Source of the DNA: Drosophila miranda
Lineage: Eukaryota > Arthropoda > Insecta > Diptera > Drosophilidae
Assembly (NCBI RefSeq): GCF_003369915.1
Contig: NC_046677.1
Span: 19,238,913 to 19,302,912 of the forward strand
Direction: 5' to 3'
Length of the DNA stretch: 64,000 bases
The notes beneath the pieces are model-generated. The model was not told where the DNA came from. It was given only the letters and a program-made list of their open reading frames with translations, and did not search any database. The position numbers were made by a program, and so were the translations under genes. Shown here one piece after another: positions 17,001 to 29,654 of this stretch. The stretch's first letter is position 1, and each line of letters begins with the position of its first letter.

Positions 17001-20000
17001 CGAGTGCAAGAGGTTCTACTGATGATGCAAACAAACTATTTGTCGCCGCGAAATGATCTTGTGACGGCTTCTTCGATCGTCTGCGTTTAACATATTCATT
17101 TAGGTGCAAATCGTTCAATAAAATTAAGTCTGACGTGCTTGATTTGTGAGATAGATAGATGTGTTTGATAGAAAACTGAATTAATGGGGAGTGTCCTATT
17201 AAATGAAGATGATCTTTATGAGGCTCTGCTGCTTGCACGCCATGCGCACCTGACTTTTGGCCGCCGCTTCCATGATTCTGCCATGCGTCTCCTGGTAGTA
17301 GGTGGACCGCTCGTCCGCCAGGCATTCTAGCGGTGCTATTCCCCCGATTCTGTGGGTTGCCTCGTCCAAGACTGTCCTGAAAGCACAGATTATGCGAAGT
17401 GCAGAGTGGGTAGCTCGCTATGTGGAGGGCATAGACCCAAGTACTTCCGCGCCCTCTATGATGGCGTGACTGTAGTGTATCCCACTGTGATGTTGGCTAT
17501 CTCTACCATCTCACGGCTGGACACCAGCACTACCTCACTCTTCGCAGGTGCAAGTGCGAGCCCAATCTGCACCAGCCACTGTTGAATTGTTAGTTGTCTC
17601 CGATAGCCACTGGGTGTCGACTGCTGACGTCAGCCGCTAGGTTGTCGATAATTCCTTTGAACTCAGAGAGGGACAGGCTTGGAGCAAGGTAGACGATATA
17701 GATCCAGACTTTTCCAACTTTTGCGCGCACGAATCCCACCGCTGCCCACCGGGCAGTTGCCGATAAGATGTTCCAGGGTTTCGATGACCCGAGTTGGTGA
17801 TGCATGCAACACAACGCGCCGCAGCCAGACAGTGACCTGAAAGTATTCCCAGTTACAGTCTGCAGTCCTTCCGTGGTAGGTGTGTTAGGTAGTGACTGAG
17901 TTTTTCGTGTACTCCTCCTCGCTTTTCGGTCTGTAATCTGGCCTGCTTCTCTTTGTCGCCTTGTAGCGTACCGAGGGAGACAGGCACATTCTCGCTTCTC
18001 TCATTTGCCAGCCCGACGCCTTCCTTAACCATGTCGTCCGCCGCCTCGTTTCCTTCGATGCCTTGGTGGCTGAGAATCCAATAGATCCGCACTTAATTTG
18101 TCGTGATTAGGGCGTCTAGTACCTCACTGCTCGTCAAGATACTTCCGTATCGGTACCTTGTACGTCTTGGTAAAGAGGAGGTCCGTGTTGTTCGCGTTGA
18201 TCGCACTTGAACTGAATGTACTTACGATCTGAGAAGGATGGTCTTTCAAGGACTATCCAGGCAGATACCAAGGTACTCTTTCCCGTTATGAGTGTTAGGT
18301 CTGTTGGATGACGTGGTGTGTTCCTCCCCCCGTTTGCTACGTCTAAGTTAGTTGTTGGTATAAAGTCTATGTGTAAATGACTGCCAGTGGCGCCTCGCTT
18401 CCCAGCATCACTACTGTCAGGTCATTCGTGTTGTCATGAGACATAAGGTAAGCATGGATTCCCCTTGGTACGAGTACGACGGTTCTGTTCCTGCTTACCT
18501 GCGGAGTAGTTTGAGGGCTCTTGGTCTAAAGTTACGTATTCGATCTTTTGATACCTTGCTAACTTGCTCTTATGCAAATTGAGCTGCAGCACCCTTAGCG
18601 TCGTGTATGGAGGACTCAACATTCACACGACGCGTTGACTTATACTGTTAGGTCACCATCCTCCTCTTCGTCAGTGTCTCCCGAATTTAGGGAATGGAGG
18701 CTCCTCTACCTCCTTGCTTATCTGGAAGATCACATGCTGACCCTCTCGTCGGGTAATGGGTTAACGGTATGCAGGGCCTTCCAGTCTGCCGTTGGCACGT
18801 CTGGATTCTGTCCCTGCAGCATCTTCAGTGCTCGCTCTGCTTGGACTGCATCAGTCACTGCCGCGTTGCATAGTCGTTGCATTTGAAGATCTCGACCCCG
18901 TTCAGCCATCCAGCGCCATTGAACGTGGGCAAGGACGTTGGGGTCATCCTGAAAGTGACAAACACACCTACAACAGATCTACATTCACTGTCCATGATTA
19001 AACGTTGACCGTTGATGGCTTAAATACTAGTGATAAGGCGCATTGATGACATAAGCGACATATGAACGATTCGATCGATCTGCAGGGGTATATATAACTA
19101 GAAACTAGGCCCGAAACTAGAACTGACTTCCAGTGTTCGTTTATTTTCCATTTTGGCTATTTTTTGTAAATTTTATTTTATATTTGCAGGATGGATGTAC
19201 CACTGCGTAGAATGCCTAGGCGAAAAAAAAGAACGTGAATCGAGTGCATTGATTTTTCTGCAAAAGTCAATTGATGCTGATCCAAAAAGTGGCCAGTCAT
19301 TATATTTATTGGGCAGATGTTACGCAGGAATAAATAAGGTCCATGATGCTTTTCTGGCATATCGAAACTCTGTAGAAAAAAGTGAAGGAAATGCGGATAC
19401 CTGGTGCTCGATTGGGTAAAATGATGCAAATTCCTGGTTTTTTTATCAACAATTAACTGAATAATATCCAAAGTGTTTTATATCAACAACAAAATCAACC
19501 GACGGATGCGCTCCAGGCTTACATATGTGCTGTGCAACTAGATAAAGACCACAAGGAAGCTTGGACTAATTTGGGCATTCTTTACGAGAGCTGCGGTCAG
19601 CTACGAGATGCCTATGCCTGTTACTTAAATGCAACTAAACAAGTTTCGTGCCAGGTAATAAGTTTTACAGACTATTATAAGTAGTAAATATGCCCAAATT
19701 GACACTCCGTAGTGTGAAAGGCAGAATCTATATATTCGTATTGTCAAAAATATCAAAATACAAATGACCGACACGTTAATTATTGAAAAATCGCGGTTTA
19801 TCGAGGGTATTTTATTATTTCGAACAAACTCCTCGTGTTAACCCATTAAGGTCTGCTCCTAAACTGCTTTGGGACCAAAAACTGTGCAAACATCTGAAAA
19901 TTTTTTGTATAAACCTGTTGTTTTATTTTGTTTTAGAAAACCACCATACATCGAAAAGAAGAAACAATACCCATGAACAAAGACGCCATTGGATTGACTA

Positions 20001-23000
20001 AAGGCTTATCACAACGTATCAAATTTCTGGAGATTCAACTTGGCCAGGCCCCGCTACCGAGTATTACATCAAAACGGCGGCAGTTATGTTCAATTGAAGA
20101 AGCTTGGAATCTTCCAATTTCGTTAGAAATGAACTCCAGACAACAACAAACAGCTCAGATGCTGCCGCGACAGGTAACAAAAAATAGTCATATACAGGTA
20201 AATTATATTCATAAAATATATAACTTGCAAACGAGCAAACGAAGCAAAACCCATACCCGTAACTCATACACTCCTTGCCACTTGAATAGAACACCTTAAT
20301 AAGTTAGTTTTCTACCCCCCTACTGCTCACAAACCAAGCACGTTGGAGACTTCATTTATCTTTTAAGTTAAAGTTTATTGAATGATTGAAAGACAGTCTT
20401 TGTCATAATTCTTTAGGTGGGTTAGGCCCTCAGAGTGGGCCCGCATAGGCCAGTATGGCCCTTAGTTATCCGGATGGGGAGCGGTGGGATGTGGGGGTAT
20501 GAACCGTCGCAGCTGTACTTAATTACGTTTGAAAGCTCTTGAGAGTCGAGGTGTTTTTAGCGAAGGCAAGTACTGACTTTTGCCTTTTGGTGCCTTACAT
20601 CTGCACCTTGTTGACGAATCCTCCATTCTCCGCCCGCATATGGGCCAACTGCGTGTAGTATCTACAACCCTCCTCTACCCGTTGCCAGCCCACGCTAGCT
20701 TGGATTTCTCCTCCTGGGAAATATCCGCCATACCTTGGAGCCGGCTCTGTATTTTGAGGGCTCTGTATTGTCTTCATCCCCTGGTTCAGGCAAGCGGAGG
20801 AGGCATTCTTATTCCGTTTTGCTTATCGATAGAACGATCTCTAATTCCGTCTGCATCGACAACGGTACCCGATACTTTAAAAAAATAAATAGGGGTGTAT
20901 TCCATTTGTGGTGAAAGGGGATCTGTGTATAGTGTGTGGCCGACCCCATAAAGTATACATGTCCTTGATCAGCATCAATACACAAGTCGGTATACATAGC
21001 TATGTCTGTCTGTCCATCCGTCCGTCTGTCTCGTTTGAAGGCTAGTTCTCAGAGACTATCGAAGCTCGGCTGCGTTCCGCCCCCACAAAGGACGAAAATC
21101 TGTGGCATCCACAATTTTAAAGATACGAGAAGACTAGAATAGAGAGAATGACCATATCTACCAGATTGCCGAATCTGGATTAGATTTGATTGTTATTTTT
21201 ATAGCCAGAAGAAACAAATGGCTCACTTTTACGGTTTTTATATCCGAATTGGGAACAGTTCCCTGTAGATCCGGCACGATAACCCAATCCTCGCTGTCAT
21301 CGATCTGCCAAATCCGTAACCATATATTTTCAATAATGAAAATACTAAATCAGGCTTGAAACTTTCTTTCATATATACATATTTTTTCAGGGTCCACCTC
21401 CACCTTATCCGCAGAGTCACATAAGTGAAAGTCCCACGCCTGCCAAACGTATAAAGGAAGACGCTCTAAATCCAATCTACAATCGATCGGGACAAGACTG
21501 CCAAGATATTATACAGCAAAACAAAACACAATATTTACAATTTAACCAAAATATAATAAGTGAGCAATTTTGAGTACCAGACATGCCCGAAAAAAACAAT
21601 AGCTATAATTTTTCTCCTTTGACTACACCATGTAACTGCGAAAAAATCTCAGACATCAAACTGGCTTTTTCTGATACCCTTGGGCCTCACAAAAGGCAGA
21701 CAACGTTTCAATAAAAAAAAGCTTTTAAATGAAACATTAATTCTTTTTTGTGCAATTTTTTTTTAACTCTGGAAATGTCGAAAATATTAGTTTTCTGTTT
21801 TATATTTTAATCATATAAAAAATCGCACTGTGCCAACAGTTAAGTCCTTCACTGTAGCCGTTAGGAAAGAGTCACGAAACTTTAACCGTTTTTAACAGCT
21901 AAATAATAAAATCCTATATTTAATTAATACTTACTAAAGAGACAGCCAATTACAGATTGTTGTATTTCTTTTTTTTTACCATTCATTCTTGCCTAAGTGA
22001 GTTCTCAGACATTTCTAGCAATAAAATCATATAGCTGTCGTTTTTATTCTTTGACTTAAATGATATGTATGGCAATAAAGGCTTATTAAATAATACTATA
22101 CGTTGAAGATGGAAAAGCCTAATACAATTTTATTTCAAAATTTATTGTGGCTTAAAAGTACAAAATTTTTAAAATATTTTACTCGAAAACGTCGTATAGC
22201 ATTTCTATAAAATGATATATTTTTTCCGTTTAAATCAATATCCAATCCTGTATTTAATTAATACTAAAACACAGAGAAACAATACGAATCCCATACGAAT
22301 AAAATATAAAAAGAATCTAATTTATTTTGAGTTTTCCTGAGTATTTAAAATAGAAATTAACAAAAAAAAATATATATAAATTTGACATTGGAACTCTTAG
22401 TACCAGTAACAGGTGTAACATACTCAAGCTATGTAAAAACTTATACAAAAAATTGTTACAAAATACCAGTTTTATACAATGGAACAAATTTTCTTTATAC
22501 ATTTTTGGAACCCCAAGCCTATCAGAAAAAGTATGTTTGATGACAGAAATATGTTGGCAGTTGCACTGTGAATATTAATTAAGTGTCTTTGCATAGCCTT
22601 AAAACCGTTCTTTTGATATTCGGCACGAAATGAGTAATGCAATGAACTCAGTTTTTGAAAATATTTGTAACGTCCAGAAGGATGCTATTGAGAGCGATTC
22701 TTGATCGGCATCAAATGCTAAGTCCATATGGCGTCATACTTCTTTCCGTCACAATTTCAAATTTGTTTCAAAATTTACTCACTTTTCCTTACTCCCCCTC
22801 AAATCTCGAAGTATTGTGGCTTACACCATTAAAATGTGTTTCTTTTTTTTTTAATTGTCTGTCAAAAAGCGTGCCCACCGCTGTTTTAACCAGTGAGAAC
22901 TATGAAATAGCTTTTAGAGGCTGCAGACAGCTTAGAGACCATATTCAATGACTTGGTTGTCTACGGATATTCTTGAGTGCATTTCAAGACTGAATCATTC

Positions 23001-26000
23001 AAATTAGTCAACATTTTTACCAAGCACTTAGTAACACAAACAACAATGAAACACAAACCATTAAAAATTGAAGCATTCATATTTTAAGAATGACGACAGT
23101 TAAATTTAACACATGAAGACATTTTAAACCCTGCGATTGTCTTCCTGTACGATCGTATGTAGAAAAAAAAGAAAGAAGTAGATGAGTAGCTAAAAAAAAG
23201 ACTGAGTTATGGAAAATGATATCAATAATACTTGCCAGCTTATTATCTGCGTTTAAACTGTACATAAAACTGTGGTTTGTTTTGATGAACTTCCTACTCA
23301 ATTTATTGCCTGAAAGTGTCAATTATTAACTTTGCTGTTCGCAGTATAAACAATAGAAGAGGTGGACAGTTCGAGCTCGAGCGTTAGTTACCTCTCTATT
23401 ATATAAAAAATAGTTTTGGGTCGTCGTCGTTGCCCGATATTTTACTTTGGGTTGTCGACCGATATTTTATTGAATGAGGTTATAGGGGTTATTATACCCG
23501 ATATTCAAAAAGAGTATAGGAATATATTTGATTTGTGGTGAAAGTGGATTTGTGTAACACCCAGAAGGAATTGTTTCCGACCCTATAAAGCCATGTCTGT
23601 CTGTCCGTCTGTCTGTCCGTCTTCACGATTGCCTTGATCTTAGAGACCATAAGAGCTAGAGCAATCAAAATCTGTTGTGTCACACTGTTACGCTCCTGGT
23701 GCGAGGCATTCAGAAATACATTAAATTGTATTCTTATAATTAGTTTCAGTCTATCACTAATTCTGTAATAAATAATATCGTAACCTTCGGTGCACCGAAT
23801 TTAGAATATTTCTTTTTTTAATATTGCAATGTTATTTATGCTTAAAAAATATATACTTTTCAGGGACATTAAGTAATCACAATTTAGATAATGTACAAGA
23901 AGGAAGAATGAGTTCGGAACAAGCTATTTTGGATTCTTATGAATATATTTCCAATGAACTTTATACAAAAAATACAAATATTAAATTTGAGCCTACCACA
24001 ATTTTATCGATAACCAATGATGAAACTAGTCGCCATTTACATGAGGATTTGGACTATACAGAAAATAATGCCAGCGCATCTATATCCGAATTATCTCCAA
24101 CATTCAAGATACAAATGGATTCAAAGCAGTTGATGTCAGCTGTGAAGCTTTTGACAATCGAAGATCCACCAATAAACTGTACGGTTTTACAAGTAAATAC
24201 GCCGCCGCCAACGCCCCCTGATTGTCCACCACAAAAACTATCGAGGGACCAACTTTTACCACCTACTCCATCTGTTCATTTAGAAAATAAAAAAAATGCA
24301 TTCAGCCCTCAGTTGCAAGAATTTTGTTTAAAACACCCTATAGCAGTTGTGCGTGGCTTAGCTGGAGCTCTAAAGCTTGACCTGGGGCTCTTCTCTACTA
24401 AAACATTGGTGGAGGCAAATCCGGATCACAGTGTTGAGGTCAGAACACAAGTTCATCAGTCACCTGACGAAAATTGGGATATATCGCAAGCCAAACGAGT
24501 TTGGGCCTGCATATCGCACCGATCCCATACAACAATTGCAAAATATGCACAATATCAAGCATCCAGTTTTCAAGACAGCCTTAAGGTAATTTGTAGAACA
24601 TACATATATAGATTTATATCGGAGTGTACTAAACAAATATTTCACCGCAGGATGAAAGTGATAGAGGATTTACAGGCTCCCAAATAATGTCGGACTCTGA
24701 CTCCAAGGACTCGGTATCAAATTCCAACATTTCTTTAAAACGCAAAAAACACAAAAGCAGCAGCAAAATGTTACGGTACTTACAATCATTTATTTTATAA
24801 CTTAACAAATTAAAATTCAAACATGAGATGCGCGTCAGGGAAAAAGCAACTAGCAGAAATTGAGATACTGCCAGAACCAGGGGCAGTGGCTTGCTCAATG
24901 GCACGGATCCAGATCCAAACCAAGTGTTATTAGAACTACGATCGAAGTTTTTTATTCACAATTGTTTTATCACTTAAGGATCTGTACAGGCAAACAAAGT
25001 TTTTAATTTATTTTAATTTGTACTCATAGATTTGGAACCAACGTGGATTTATCTGATGAACGAAAATGGAAACCGCAATTAAGTGAATTGCAAAAACTGC
25101 CTGCTTTTGCTCGTGTTATCTCCGCCGCCAATATGCTATCTCATGTGGGTCACGTCATTTTGGGAATGAATACAGTTCAACTTTACATGAAAGTTCCTGG
25201 AAGTAGGACACCAGGTCATCAAGAAAACAATAATTTTTGCTCAATCAACATTAATATTGGCCCTGGAGATTGTGAATGGTTTGCCGTCCCAGATGCTTAT
25301 TGGGGTGGAATTCACCATTTATGCGAAAAGAACAATATCAGCTACCTTCATGGTTCATGGTGGCCAGTCTTAGAAGATTTATACAAAGAAAATATACCCG
25401 TTTATAGATTTATACAAAAACCCGGAGACTTGGTTTGGGTAAATGCTGGGTAAGTAAAAATAAATATTGAGAAGGAAATATTAAAAGGTTTCATGGAAAC
25501 ATATTTTAATTTACTTTAAAAAATTTTCCTAATTGAATTTTGCTATTTGTTCTGCGGATTGTAAAAAAAAATCCTTAAAATTTAAAGTTGGGTTGGTACG
25601 AGATTATCTCCTTAGATAGTGCTGAATCATGGGTTAGGATTGGTAGGATACTATACGAGCTCTCTGGGATCTCGGCGTGGACTTATCCGTTTTCCTTTGT
25701 AGCCCGGCCCGTCATGTCTCCTAGACTCCTCCTCTCCTCCACTTTTGTAACTTCTAGCTCTGCACAGACTTTCTTGACCCGCAGTCTTTGGCTTCCTTTT
25801 ATCAGCTTGACTATCTCGCCGGCAGACATCCCGAATTCTGCATACCAAGATTATGGTAGTCGGGGAACACCCAGTATATATCTATTGTTTCCTGTGTTCC
25901 TGTCCTCCTGTCCGCAAGTGTCCGATCCTTTCATACTTTATTTTTTATTTGAATTTAGAGAAATTTTAGTTTACCCCGTTGGGCGGTTGGCCTTTAGGGA

Positions 26001-27765
26001 GTGCCAGACACTTTTTTTGTTCGTGTTTAGTTGTACAGTTTTCTATTTTCATCCCACAAGCTGCAGCGAAGGGGATCGGTTGGCAAGGACAGAGATTAAT
26101 ATTGCCCTGATAAGGTTAATTTCAACAGGGCCAGGCATGTACCTGACTCTCCTGCCTCCATCCCACGCTAGAGGATAGAAAGAAATATAAAACAGGTTGC
26201 TTAAAACCTAAGGGACGTATTTGCAAAGAAAAATTCAGGAAAAATGTATGTTTTTTGTATGTACCTCTAATATTTTGATTTATTTTTTAGATGTGTTCAT
26301 TGGGTTCAATCTGTAGGATGGTGCAATAATATTGCCTGGAATGTTGGACCATTAACTGCCCGTCAATATTCTCTTGCCATCGAACGATACGAATGGAATA
26401 AACTGCAAGCATTCAAGAGTATTGTACCAATGGTTCATTTAAGCTGGAACCTAGCAAGAAATATAAAAGTATCGGATAAGAAACTTTTTGAATTGATAAA
26501 GTGAGTATTTATCTATCTGTACATTATACTGTTGTTACCTTTCAACCGTTCGTACCTTTGGATTGAGCAATTTGGAATAAAGGGATTTGTGTAAAACTAA
26601 TAAATAATGATTAAATATAGTTTTTTTGATAAACAACAAATGAGTGTTAGATATCAAAAAAAAAAGTTCAAATTGGTCGTGCGGACTCTAAGAATGATAT
26701 AAGAACATAATTACTGGTCGTGGTTTCTCCCTTCCCCTCTATGTTTTCCCATCTCTCATGACAAATGCGAGCTAAATTGAGAGAGATCGCGATCTTATTT
26801 TGCTGTCCTACCCAAATTCCCCACTTATCTAACAAAAAATCAATGTTTCTCTTTTTTACACATATTATACTTAAACTCGTTATTAATAAAGTTATTACAT
26901 TTTCCAGAATGTGCTTATTGCAAACATTGAAAAATATATTACACACACAGGAATACGTAAAATTTAAAGGAGTGGAAATACGATTCAATGGTCGTGGAAA
27001 AAACGACGCATCACATTATTGTGGTCAATGTGAAGTATGTATATCTTTGCGTTATTTACTTTTTTTATTATTTGTATTTCTTTTTATTTACGTTATGTTC
27101 TGTTTATAAAAGCACTTGAAGAACATAATTTAAAAATCAACCATTATATTTTTGTTGAAAATTAGCTGCCGATTTGATATAGCCGTATGTTTCCTTATCC
27201 TTAAAATCCTCCCTTTTCAAAATTAAATCGGAAATTTCTTGTGAAAGGGCCTGGTCACGTATATGCTCGTCTACTTTTTGGGGTAGAACATACTAATACT
27301 CTGCTTGACAAACTGCTGACCAATTCATTTACAATAAAATACAGTAATTTACAGTAAACTCGAAAACGAAAACATAGAATCGATAAAATATCGATCAAAT
27401 GCTAGTTCTAGTGCTGCCTTTTTTGTTTGCTTTTGTCAGATTCTCTGATTTGATACTAATTTTCTGAACGTTTATGCAATTCTTATTTTGACAATGAAAT
27501 TCAAATTTTAACAAATAAATACAATACAATAATATAAATATATGTATATATATATTTTTTTTTATTATAGGTTGAAGTCTTTAATGTACTTTTTATAAAA
27601 GAACAGGAGAAACGACACGTTGTTCATTGTCTATCATGTGCACTGAAACTATCTCCATCACTGCAGGGTATTGTATGTTTGGAAGAATACCGCCTATCGG
27701 AGCTGCAGCATGTGTACGATTCATTCACATTATACAGAACACAAGGGCTAGCATATACACAGTAA
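11027..27765 (+). CDS. Utx: Utx: JmjC histone H3K27 demethylase with TPR repeats
   Basis: Fifteen exons: 11027-11091, 11144-11460, 13180-13291, 16210-16385, 16540-16668, 19190-19415, 19474-19654, 19937-20173, 21391-21559, 23864-24585, 24651-24775, 25030-25449, 26291-26500, 26908-27034, 27571-27765. They give 1136 aa in one frame. The N-terminal half holds TPR repeats ([45 protein letters not shown]). The JmjC domain carries the Fe(II) ligands His883 and Glu885 (PGHQENN) and His963 (CVHWVQ), plus Lys874 and Thr880 at the 2-oxoglutarate site. The C-terminal zinc module shows CGQC and CLSC. KDM6 enzymes remove H3K27 di- and trimethyl marks in the nucleus within a Trr/MLL3-4 COMPASS-like complex. 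An in-frame TAA lies just before the first ATG; ATGs at 11033 and 11042 are alternatives. Poly(A) signal at 27891. Confidence 0.95.
12885..12970 (-). repeat. Dispersed repeat family B, partial copy in Utx intron 2
   Basis: Its reverse complement (ATTTATCCATAGATTTTT, then CCTTAAACG and TAATTAATGCACC) matches the start of the copies at 33935 and 53985. The rest of intron 2 (11461-13179) holds nothing I can name. Confidence 0.5.
14570..14680 (+). repeat. Dispersed repeat family C, copy in Utx intron 3
   Basis: The block with ACTGGGAAATTTTCGGAACG and CGGCAAATCC, followed by GGTCGCCTGTGGGAATGGGC, recurs at 35745-35870 with small changes and an insertion. It is non-coding and its class is unknown. 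Confidence 0.55.
14915..15300. repeat. Simple-sequence tract in Utx intron 3
   Basis: A (TA)n run at about 14922-14942 is followed by a long stretch dominated by ACATATGTATGTAC-type words. Such tracts are common in Drosophila non-coding DNA. Confidence 0.7.
15640..15960. repeat. Two DINE-1/INE-1 fragments in inverted orientation, Utx intron 3
   Basis: 15640-15720 reads in plus orientation (GCGCCTTGATCTCAGACTAT, then AGAGCAACCAAAG). 15770-15960 reads the same region in minus orientation, continuing through the GACAGACGAACAGACAGACA block to GGGTCGGAAACGCTTCC. The arms can pair as an imperfect hairpin with a loop near 15740. Confidence 0.6.
17200..18970 (-). mobile_element. Decayed non-LTR retrotransposon (LOA/R1-like) in Utx intron 5
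   Basis: On the minus strand, 18890-18660 encodes an ORF1 end ([19 protein letters not shown]). It runs directly into an ORF2 start at 18622 with the endonuclease opening [14 protein letters not shown]. At 17814-17590 lies a later endonuclease segment ([18 protein letters not shown]), fused to an RT palm end ([20 protein letters not shown]) and an RT C-terminal block ([14 protein letters not shown]) near 17300. An RNase H piece ([17 protein letters not shown]) sits at 18092-18050, out of normal order. Stops and frameshifts are frequent. Clade assignment is by motif style only. Confidence 0.65.
20400..20880. other. GC-richer transposon-like insert in Utx intron 8
   Basis: This part of intron 8 (20174-21390) is compositionally unlike the surrounding AT-rich intron and sits directly before a DINE-1 remnant. 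No domain is recognisable in any frame, so transposon origin is inferred from composition and context only. Confidence 0.3.
20885..21130 (+). repeat. DINE-1/INE-1 remnant in Utx intron 8
   Basis: It shows, in order, GGGGTGTATTCCATTTGTGG, the AAAGTATACATGTCCTTGATC block, ATAGCTATGTCTGTCTGTCC, and CCCCCACAAAGGACGAAAAT with the following ATACGAGAAGAC. This is one of the longer DINE-1 copies in the window. Confidence 0.75.
23492..23690 (+). repeat. DINE-1/INE-1 remnant in Utx intron 9
   Basis: It begins TTATACCCGATATTCAAAAA, continues with GTAACACCCAGAAGGAA and the CTGTCTGTCCGTCTGTCTG block, and ends at CATAAGAGCTAGAGCAATCA. The rest of intron 9 (21560-23863) is AT-rich and holds nothing I recognise. 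Confidence 0.75.
25590..26175. other. Probable transposon-derived insert in Utx intron 12
   Basis: GC-richer block inside the intron that splits the JmjC domain (25450-26290). The minus strand near 25830-25690 gives a charged helical stretch ([20 protein letters not shown], then [11 protein letters not shown]) of the style seen in LINE ORF1 proteins, but I cannot name the element. The plus strand is also open for about 195 codons, which I judge accidental. Confidence 0.35.
27035..27570. other. Utx intron 14, nothing recognised
   Basis: AT-rich intron between the zinc-module exon and the terminal exon. No repeat or reading frame of note. A poly-T/AT tract precedes the acceptor at 27570. Confidence 0.6.
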
Positions 27766-27899
27766 AAAGGTTATTTATTTTCTTAGCATACCATCTTATA
27801 CCCAATCAAATATATAATTACTTTCATACAGCATGCACTCAGTAAAATTGAATTACTTTAAGTATAAATACATACAAATCTAAAAAAAACAATAAAAAA

Positions 27900-28779
27900 A
27901 TTATATTTTATACAACTTTTTGTGAAATATTCTTAGTTTTAAAACTTATAATAAATTTAATTCCTTTTACTTATATTTTTAAAAATAGAGAATTGGTAAT
28001 AGAGAGTAGGGGCTGCTACTAAAATGAGGCTACTAAATGAGGCCACTCATTGCAAAATTAAATGAGAAGGAGAAACGTGAACGTCAGAAAATTGTTCAGT
28101 GCTGAGGGGCATAGAGACGAAGGAAGTGAAGATTACCTTTGCTGAACTAAGAGCTAGGCGACGAGTTATCCTGACCAGGAAGGTGAGTTATGAGTTCGAA
28201 CAACGATCAATTCAAATAGGGGACAGAGACGGCTTTAAGTGAGGTTAGCCGGTGAGTTCAAAAAGCAAGCCCCATGAAAATTTTACTTTTTTGATATTAA
28301 GCGAAGTATGTCGCTAAGTAACAAGGAATTATAATAATATAAGAAAGTATTTAAAGATTTAATCGTCTCGGAACGCCTCAATAATCAAATGAAGTGTGTA
28401 GAATCCAACCAAGCGAATCGGACAACAGAAAAGTTTGCGTCTTTTATTTCAACCGTCTGCAGAAATTTGAGTTTGGAAAACTGGAAAACTTGAGTCTTGC
28501 AAGGATTTGGAAACATGCTGATAGACGTGTGAAGGTGCGAAATGCATGCTAATTGCAGGTGAATGTGTTTCGTCATTTCGTCAATAGTTTCATATATATC
28601 ATAAATATCTTGATATGTGGCCCCGAAATGCTGGAAAAAATTCGTTTCGAGCTCGACATAGCCCAGATGAGTTTTTTAGTAGGCTGCGAAAACTTCAATA
28701 CGCTGTTTATATCGTTAAAAGCTGAGTTGGTGGCTACTCTCGAATGAAGCCGCTCACGCGCATCTTTCATTTTATTGCC
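27900..28779. other. Intergenic DNA, no gene recognised
   Basis: Spacer between the end of Utx and a LINE remnant. Short open frames are present on both strands, without recognisable domains or splice-supported structure. Confidence 0.4.
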
Positions 28780-29280
28780 TCAATCAGGGAGAATACGGCC
28801 CAGGAGGTCAAGGAGCCCTGCTTCGGGTCAGGGTGAGCTTTCGATCAATTCTGTCCCTCTATCAAAACCAGAGGCCGGAAGAAACCTGAATGGTCGACTG
28901 GAAAACTAGGGGAACTCCGGATAGTCTCGCGGACCCTCTTCAACAAAGCAAAAGCTTTATAAGTTGAGCAGAACTGGGCGGAGTATAAGGCCAGTCTGCC
29001 CGTTAAACTTTCTCCTCAACACCCACTTGCCTGGCTGCGATGAAAACAGAACTCACACGAACAACTGGCTTCACACCAACGTCGTCTTCATTCCTAAGGC
29101 ACACAAGGCCGCGCACGCTGCCCCCAAAGACCCATAAGTCTCTCGTCCTTCCCTTAAGCGTCCAAGCGTCCCTTTTCTGCAAGGAGTACACACTGGTAGA
29201 CTTCCCCGACATAGAAGGCACCTTTAATATCATACATACATACGTACATCAGCTATCACAGGTGCACTGACGGTGAGCCT
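28780..29280 (+). mobile_element. LINE ORF2 remnant: endonuclease-RT linker and RT start
   Basis: 28865-29010 resembles the linker region also seen at 38998-39150 (PEWWT.., KAR/KQELY, QSWAEYKASL). The DNA then encodes VVFIPKAHKAAHAAPKDP, fitting the LINE RT block V.FIPK.GK....PK..RPISL. Near 29180 it encodes KEYTLVDFPDIEGTF, fitting YT...F.DIEGAFN. Frame changes and small deletions separate the blocks, so it is dead. Clade is likely R1/LOA-like. Confidence 0.65.
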
Positions 29281-29641
29281 AATCGATGAGATGCTACAAT
29301 GCACGACCGTTGGGACATCACTGAGGACGTCAACCAGATTTGTCAGCAGAAGCACACCGCAGGGCGATATTAAACGCGACAGTACAAGAAAAAGTGGTGT
29401 GTTAATTTATCCCATTGGGTCCGAAGAAGGCTAAATGTGACCTAGGCCAGAAACTAAAATAGCAGCCTCTTATCGTTCATACTGTTTCTTTAATACGAAC
29501 ATAAGACGGGATTCTTAAGGGGCAGATTGACAATTTAATCATTCAATCAGATTCAATCAATTTCAAAATCTAAAAAATTTAAATCTGAAACGACCAAACA
29601 ATTTTTAGGCATTGTAAAAGTTTTATTAAAAACATACGATA
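29281..29641. other. Spacer between LINE remnant and the CYLD 3' end
   Basis: No gene recognised. It contains minus-strand AATAAA signals for CYLD at 29627-29622 and 29647-29642. Confidence 0.5.
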
Positions 29642-29654
29642 TTTATTAATTTTA

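Noticed and set aside
25588-26178. 196-codon plus-strand open frame inside Utx intron 12
   Set aside because: Low-complexity hydrophobic translation with no family, in a GC-richer insert that looks transposon-derived and read better on the other strand.
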